DNA of 64,000 nt, from positions 41,324 through 105,323 of the forward strand of contig JAZUKN010000002.1 of assembly GCA_045643285.1 (NCBI GenBank), read 5' to 3'. The notes under the pieces are model-generated. The model saw only the letters and a program-made list of their open reading frames with translations, was not told where the DNA came from and searched no databases. Of this stretch, positions 59,380 through 64,000 are shown piece after piece. The first letter of the stretch is position 1; each line of letters starts with the position of its first letter. The stretch is from UMGS1696 sp045643285 (GTDB lineage: Bacteria; Bacillota; Clostridia; Oscillospirales; CAG-272). The position numbers were made by a program, and so were the translations under genes.

Positions 59380-60429
59380 TTATTTTTGTTTTATCTCTTC
59401 CGCAAGCGTATCTGCGAAGATTTCGGCTGTCCGCGCGGCTTCTTCGTATGTATTCGCGCACGAGCCGATCTCGACGAGCATCGAGCCTTTCGTGTACTGC
59501 TGATTGAACGACGCGGCGCGGATGTTCAGCCCTCGCGTCAGACCGCTGTATTTTTCTTCCATTCCGACCTCAAGCCGAGCGCACAGGGCGAGATTGTCGC
59601 GCCAACCGACGTGTCCTGAGCCTGCGTAGTCCGTGCCGACGACGAACATCAGCTTTGCCGCTTTCCCGCCGCCGACGTCAGCCGTAAGCGCGTATTCCTT
59701 TCCGTCCGATGAGGTTATCGAATCGCGGTGGACGTCGATTATGTACGCGAGAGAGGGATATTCTTCAAGATAGTCCCGTATCGCAAGCGCGGCTGAATAA
59801 TACGCCGAATTGAAGTCCGTTTCGTCAAACGCCGATTCACAGTGCAGGACGTTTATCCCGCTTTCTCGCAGTCTGTCCGCTATCACGCCGCCTATTCCGA
59901 TAACGCCGTCCTTGCCTTTCGTGCGGTAGCTGTTCTCTTCGTGTTCCGCGTACGCCTCGGTGCCGTGCGTGTGGATTATCAGTACGACGGGTGAGTTTTC
60001 GCCGTGCTTTTCGTATATTTCGCCAAGTGACGGGATCACTCTGTCGCGCGTGAGCATCTCACCGACTGTCACATCGTACGGCGTTTCGCGGTTGATGACC
60101 GACGGAACGAAACTGCCGTCGGAGAGCTTTTCAAGCTGACCGAGAAGTGCGTCGCCTGTGCTTGTTTCTCCTTTGCCGTAGTATTCCCATTCGCCGCCTA
60201 CCGGCATAGCGTAGACGTTTCCGACGCCGCCGACAAAACCACCTACAAGGAACCTCACGAAAAAATACCCGTCCGGCATAGTCTTTTCGATATACTTCGC
60301 CACGGAGAACGAATAGACGAACAGCGACACCGCACAAAGAAAGAGAGGCAAGACGTGTACGCGCGGCTTCCTCACGGGCGGCTTTATTTCTTCCGGCGGA
60401 GAATACGGAACAAGAGCGGTGTTGTCCAT
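59380..60429 (-). CDS. spoIIP: Stage II sporulation protein P
   Basis: Peptidoglycan amidase and endopeptidase that works with SpoIID and SpoIIM in engulfment. 349 aa: short cytoplasmic N-terminus, one membrane helix (VLPLFLCAVSLFVYSFSVA), then the catalytic domain: VVLIIHTHGTEAYAE (zinc His), NSYRTKGKDGVIGIGG, IIDVHRDS (His), LMFVVGTDYAGSGH and SMLVEIGSCANTYEEA (Glu). I start at the ATG at 60429; a TTG 13 codons earlier has no better site. gpr lies 143 bases upstream on the same strand, the Bacillus arrangement. Confidence 0.94.
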   Translation of the reverse strand: MDNTALVPYSPPEEIKPPVRKPRVHVLPLFLCAVSLFVYSFSVAKYIEKTMPDGYFFVRFLVGGFVGGVGNVYAMPVGGEWEYYGKGETSTGDALLGQLEKLSDGSFVPSVINRETPYDVTVGEMLTRDRVIPSLGEIYEKHGENSPVVLIIHTHGTEAYAEHEENSYRTKGKDGVIGIGGVIADRLRESGINVLHCESAFDETDFNSAYYSAALAIRDYLEEYPSLAYIIDVHRDSITSSDGKEYALTADVGGGKAAKLMFVVGTDYAGSGHVGWRDNLALCARLEVGMEEKYSGLTRGLNIRAASFNQQYTKGSMLVEIGSCANTYEEAARTAEIFADTLAEEIKQK

Positions 60430-60572
60430 TTTAGACCAAGCCTTTCTTTTGAGGTTTGAAAAAAACAAACATACGATTTATGTTTGTTTCATTTTCAAAC
60501 TTGAGTCCTTTCTTTTGCGTCTCTTTACCCGATGATATGTCTCAACTGCCGCCGGAATAACGCCGCCGCGGA

Positions 60573-61295
60573 TTATTTCCGGAGAAGCGCGATATTTATT
60601 CCTCCGCCTATCGCCGACGCAAACGCGCCGACTGTCTCACCGATTCCTGCCGTCGTCACGAGCATCGGCTCACCTCCGTCACCGAGCAGGTCGGAGCGGA
60701 TGACAGTCGGCACACCGACTGACAGCACCGGGCACGGCATCGTAGCAAGACTTATTTCCCCGGAGTCGCTTCCGACGCCGGAACCCGGGGAGATACCCGA
60801 ATCCGAGAACTGTACGACCGTGCCGAGCCGCTCTTTGTACCGTGCCGAAAGCGAATCCACGGCGAGTATCACGTCCGCGCGCGCCTCTGCCGCAAGACAG
60901 CGCACAACGTCCGATGACGAAAATCCCGTTTTCGCCTTTGTGAGCGGGATGACTGTAAAGCTCCGCTTGCCGTCGGCGATGATCTTTTCGACGCACCGCG
61001 CACCGAGACTGTCACACGAAAGCGACGGATTACCGAGTCCGACGGTCAGAACGCGCGGCGACTGCTTGCTCGATAAACGACGCAGAAACTCTCCCGTTAT
61101 CTCGCCGATGAGTGAAATGAGCGCGCGCATTTTCTCGTTTGTAAAGCCGAGCGGCGAGCCTGTGACGACGGTGGCGTAGCTGTCGTTTCCGAGAGAGGAC
61201 GAAATGACGGAGAAGCCGCCGCGCGTTTCTTCTGTATGTTTGAGTCCGTTTTTCGGATCGGACGCTTCGATGATAAGTTTGCGCGAAAAGTCCAT
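60573..61295 (-). CDS. gpr: Germination protease GPR (short form)
   Basis: Spore protease that starts breakdown of small acid-soluble proteins on germination. The conserved core is present: LTVGLGNPSLSCDSLGARCV (the acidic residue equals that in GN-VTPDALGP), AVDSLSARYKERLGTVVQFS, then DSGISPGSGVGS and SVGVPTVIRSD. At 240 aa it is much shorter than the roughly 370-aa Bacillus enzyme, with little propeptide and a clipped C-terminus. AAAGGAG lies about 12 bases before the ATG. Pairing with spoIIP supports the call. Confidence 0.88.
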   Translation of the reverse strand: MDFSRKLIIEASDPKNGLKHTEETRGGFSVISSSLGNDSYATVVTGSPLGFTNEKMRALISLIGEITGEFLRRLSSKQSPRVLTVGLGNPSLSCDSLGARCVEKIIADGKRSFTVIPLTKAKTGFSSSDVVRCLAAEARADVILAVDSLSARYKERLGTVVQFSDSGISPGSGVGSDSGEISLATMPCPVLSVGVPTVIRSDLLGDGGEPMLVTTAGIGETVGAFASAIGGGINIALLRK

Positions 61296-61446
61296 TTTGC
61301 CGCCGCTCCTTTCTTTTTTATGTAGTTTTCGTTCCGTAAAAGAGCATTATGCAAAAATAATAAGGGGAAAATTTATCAGTTTTGCACAAAAATTACGTTC
61401 GTAATTGTGCATCTGAATAAAGTTAAAAAATGAGTAAAAATTAGCA

Positions 61447-61475
61447 TTGATTATCTGAGGGAAACGTGCTATAAT
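61447..61475 (+). promoter_or_regulatory. Promoter of the oligopeptide-binding gene
   Basis: TTGATT (61447-61452), 17-base spacer, TATAAT (61470-61475), 67 bases before the ATG. Confidence 0.8.
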
Positions 61476-61542
61476 ATATCTATCAAAAAATGTAATTTCC
61501 GTTTCTGTGTCCGGATGCGGAAAAATAAGGAGAAACCCTGAC

Positions 61543-63294
61543 ATGAAAAAAGCATTATCTCTCATTCTTGTTGTACTGATGCTCGCGTCTGTCCTCGTCG
61601 GATGCACGACTCTCGAGAAGACGGAAACGGGCGACTACGACAAGGGCGCTATCATCAAAGTAAATCTGACATCGGAAACATATAATTTCGATCCTCAGCA
61701 GAGCATCACCGACGACAGTATGCTCAAGGTAATGTCGCTTCTTTACGAAGGTCTTACACGACTTGACAAGAACGGCAAGTGGGAAAACGCCATAATGAAG
61801 AAGTACAAGATCGAAAAGGATACCGAAGACGAATTTTCGATCCTCGTTTATCTGAAAAATACAAGATGGTCGGACGCAAGAACGGTCCAGGCGGCAGACT
61901 TCACATACGCATGGAAGAGAATGCTCGATCCCGACGCATCCTGCGAAGCAGCATCTCTCCTGTTCGACATCAAGAACGCACGCGATATCAAGCTCGGTGA
62001 CGCGACTATCGACGACCTCGGCGCTACCGCAGTCGATACATACACTATCCGTATCGAATTTGAACATAAGATCGACCTCGACGAGTTCTTTGTAAAATGC
62101 TCGTCGCTCGCAATGTCTCCGCTCAGAGAGGACGTCGTTTCCCACTACGGTGAAGAACACTGGTCCGCAAAGACAACGACTATCGTTACAGACGGTCCGT
62201 TCGTTCCGAAGGGAATCGAATACGGCTCTCTCCTCCGCCTTGACAGAAACGCATATTATTTCATCGACCCCGAAAAGAACGAAGCACCCGATAAGTACGT
62301 TATCCCTTACAGAGTCGTAACGGAATACGAAAGAGGAGACGCTTCCGATATGCTCGCCGCATATAACGCAGGGGAAATATTCTACGACGGTGAGATCCCG
62401 CTCGCTGAGAGAGCAAACCTCAAGAAAAAGGCGACTGTCACAGACCTTATGTCGTCCCATTCTTATCTCTTCAACGTAAACAACGAGCTGTTCTCCGATG
62501 CAAGAGTCAGAAAAGCACTTTCTCTCGCACTCGACAGACAGGCTATCGCAGATATAGTAGTGTTCGCAGATCCCGCAACAGGCTTTATCCCGAATAAGGT
62601 CTACGACGTGAAGCTCGGCTCTTCGTTCAGAAAGGTCGGCGGCAAGCTGATCGAATCCTCCGCTGACGTTGACGCGGCAAAACAGCTTCTCTCCGAAGCA
62701 GGAGTACGCGGCGGATCGTTCACGATCACCGTGCGCGAAAACGAAGTTGACCTCGCTGTTGCCGATTACGTCAAGGGCGTGTGGGAAAACCTCGGATTCA
62801 ACGTAAAGATCGACGCACTTTCGTTCTCGAAGCTCAAGGGCGACTCCTCTATCGCAGTAGACGACTTTGAAGAAGCATACGACAGCGGCGATTTCGACGT
62901 TATCGCATACGATATGGTAATGGCGTCTCCGTTCGCATTCCCTGCACTTGCACCGTTCGCACTTTCGTTCTCCGGTAACGGCGTTGACATGGCTTCCGAA
63001 ACATACGACCTCTACGGCCACGTTTCCGGCTTCAACAGCGAAGAATATAACGCGCTGATCGAATCCGTCTACAACGAAACAGACAAAGCAAAGCAGTATG
63101 AGCTTCTCCACGACGCAGAAGAAATGCTTCTCGACGAAATGCCCGTTATGCCGCTCGTCTTCCTCAAAGACGCGTATATCGCAAACGGCAAGGTCATCTC
63201 CGGAATCAAGACCGACTACTACGGCACACGCGATTTCAAGGATCTGAAGCAGAAGAACTACATGAAGTATAAAGAAACCGAAACAGAAGACTAA
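61543..63294 (+). CDS. Peptide ABC transporter substrate-binding lipoprotein (SBP family 5)
   Basis: 583 aa. Lipobox VLVGC (Cys at about residue 20). The OppA/DppA-type fold shows NLTSETYNFDPQQSITDDSM, LLYEGLTRLDKNGKWENAI, WSDARTVQAADFTYAWKRML and FSDARVRKALSLALDRQAIA. It should capture oligopeptides at the cell surface for an ABC permease, but no permease or ATPase gene is adjacent. AAGGAG is 10 bases upstream. The upstream gpr is divergent. Confidence 0.93.
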   Translation: MKKALSLILVVLMLASVLVGCTTLEKTETGDYDKGAIIKVNLTSETYNFDPQQSITDDSMLKVMSLLYEGLTRLDKNGKWENAIMKKYKIEKDTEDEFSILVYLKNTRWSDARTVQAADFTYAWKRMLDPDASCEAASLLFDIKNARDIKLGDATIDDLGATAVDTYTIRIEFEHKIDLDEFFVKCSSLAMSPLREDVVSHYGEEHWSAKTTTIVTDGPFVPKGIEYGSLLRLDRNAYYFIDPEKNEAPDKYVIPYRVVTEYERGDASDMLAAYNAGEIFYDGEIPLAERANLKKKATVTDLMSSHSYLFNVNNELFSDARVRKALSLALDRQAIADIVVFADPATGFIPNKVYDVKLGSSFRKVGGKLIESSADVDAAKQLLSEAGVRGGSFTITVRENEVDLAVADYVKGVWENLGFNVKIDALSFSKLKGDSSIAVDDFEEAYDSGDFDVIAYDMVMASPFAFPALAPFALSFSGNGVDMASETYDLYGHVSGFNSEEYNALIESVYNETDKAKQYELLHDAEEMLLDEMPVMPLVFLKDAYIANGKVISGIKTDYYGTRDFKDLKQKNYMKYKETETED

Positions 63295-63298
63295 AATA

Positions 63299-63340
63299 CA
63301 GTGTGGGGAGTGAAATATCTTCCCACATTCGTTTTACGAT
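63299..63340 (+). terminator. Terminator after the substrate-binding gene
   Basis: TGTGGGGAG...CTTCCCACA stem with a short loop followed by CGTTTTA. Confidence 0.65.
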
Positions 63341-63361
63341 AAGAAAGGAGCGAACGAAAAA

Positions 63362-63928
63362 ATGAGCGGAACGATCACAAATCCCGAGCACGTCAAGGTG
63401 TTCATTCTGTACCTTATTTATAAAATCGGGTATCCCGTGCCGTATAATGACCTCGCAACAATAGTCATAAAGGACGGCTATGTTGATTATTTCGACTTCG
63501 TGACGAACTTTCACGAACTGCTCGGACGTTCGCTTGTAGTCCGCGCATCCGAAACTGACGAAGAAAAGCCGGTCGACCGCGAATCGTATATTGTCTCCGA
63601 AAAAGGGAAGATGATAGCACGCGAATACTCGGCGGACGTACTGCTCGCGAGCGTCAGAGAAAAGAGCTATATAAGCGCAGTGCGGCATTTGTCTCTTGAA
63701 AAGCGCGGCGCGGTAATGAACCACAGCATAGAAAAAACGGGGGACGGATATGTCTTCCACTGTAATATAAAGGATAGGGAAGGGGTAGTGTTCGATCTCG
63801 CACTGAGAGCGGAATCGTACGATCAGGTGTCGAAGATGCTGTCGTGCTTCGAGGACAGACCGGACCTCATCCACCGCGGACTTCTCTCGGTCCTTTCGGG
63901 GGAAGTAAATTATCTTGTAGAAAAATAA
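63362..63928 (+). CDS. DUF4364 family protein
   Basis: 188 aa, soluble. The N-terminal winged-helix-like region (VKVFILYLIYKIGYPVPYND, LLGRSLVVRASE, YIVSEKGKMIAREY) and the length match DUF4364, small putative DNA-binding proteins of Clostridia of unknown target. AAAGGAG lies 11 bases before the ATG. A terminator-like hairpin follows (GGAC-x-GAA/TTC-x-GTCC, about 63939-63958). Confidence 0.85.
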   Translation: MSGTITNPEHVKVFILYLIYKIGYPVPYNDLATIVIKDGYVDYFDFVTNFHELLGRSLVVRASETDEEKPVDRESYIVSEKGKMIAREYSADVLLASVREKSYISAVRHLSLEKRGAVMNHSIEKTGDGYVFHCNIKDREGVVFDLALRAESYDQVSKMLSCFEDRPDLIHRGLLSVLSGEVNYLVEK

Positions 63929-63964
63929 AAATTAAACGGGACAGAAGAAATTCCGTCCTGAATT

Positions 63965-64000
63965 TATTTAATGAATAATGAATAATGAATGATGAATAAT
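63965..64000 (+). repeat. Heptamer array opening a further repeat copy
   Basis: TTTAATGAATAATGAATAAT-type units run to the window end, as at the left border of copies B and D. A further copy of the hairpin mosaic probably continues outside. Confidence 0.75.

Noticed and set aside
61555..63111. Long reverse-strand frame of 518 codons opposite the substrate-binding gene (similar ones at 221-1684, 4796-6436 and 53126-54157)
   Set aside because: They lie opposite well-identified genes and arise from codon bias that rarely makes antisense stops. The proteins are Cys/Val/Arg-rich without domains.

Overview
This window looks like the chromosome of an anaerobic, spore-forming (or formerly spore-forming) gut-type member of the Clostridia. 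The grounds are an rnfCDGEAB cluster in the clostridial order, a gpr-spoIIP pair, a SpoIID-family protein, a SpoVK-like AAA ATPase, the short eukaryote/archaeal-type prolyl-tRNA synthetase, a WalRK-type two-component system, a MecA-like adaptor, and typical Gram-positive promoters and ribosome binding sites. G+C looks close to even by eye. No phage, IS transposase, CRISPR array or rRNA is visible. I cannot name a genus from sequence alone.

Layout. 0.3-3.9 kb: M18 aminopeptidase, release factor 1 and threonylcarbamoyl-AMP synthase. 4.2-9.2 kb: a type IIA topoisomerase A subunit, two small envelope proteins (one of 43 aa with a TTG start) and a SpoIID/LytB protein. 9.3-14.8 kb: a TSCPD protein, a DUF4097/DUF1700-like membrane pair, trmB, a DUF6323/DUF6179-like pair and an alanine:cation symporter. 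15-22.7 kb: pcrA, proS, an FtsW/RodA protein, a MecA-like adaptor and threonine aldolase. 22.8-28 kb: tRNA-Arg(ACG), a VanY-like lipoprotein, mtaB, upp and a pseudouridine synthase. 28.2-33.4 kb: the Rnf complex. 33.5-38.3 kb: a small orphan gene, then a reverse-strand operon (acyltransferase, fucU, spoVK-like, cdd, pdp). 38.5-44.8 kb: a DUF362 protein with a TIM-barrel isomerase, then a run of genes ending in walR. 45.2-49.4 kb: walK and two YycH/YycI-like membrane proteins. 49.6-54.3 kb: murA, a DUF1858 protein, trmK, a Nif3-like protein and a PrsA-like foldase. 55-64 kb: yqeG, a Xaa-Pro peptidase, a small lipoprotein, coaW, a NagD-like phosphatase, spoIIP, gpr, an oligopeptide-binding lipoprotein and a DUF4364 protein.

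The genes are mostly housekeeping: translation and tRNA modification, cell-wall synthesis and its WalRK control, pyrimidine salvage, Rnf energy conservation, and sporulation/germination.

The most unusual signal is not a gene. At least seven intergenic spaces carry copies of a modular repeat made of small hairpins. Its stems differ between copies but stay perfectly paired, and many have C(GNA)G triloops, a loop class known to make very stable DNA mini-hairpins. One border is a TAATGAA-type heptamer array that places stop codons in the reading frames. One copy is inverted and separates walR from walK. Other points to check are a small lipoprotein gene bracketed by two copies of the pepQ 3' end that differ only by synonymous changes, a strong promoter-like sequence pointing antisense into coaW, and matching deviations in the flavinylation motifs of RnfD and RnfG.
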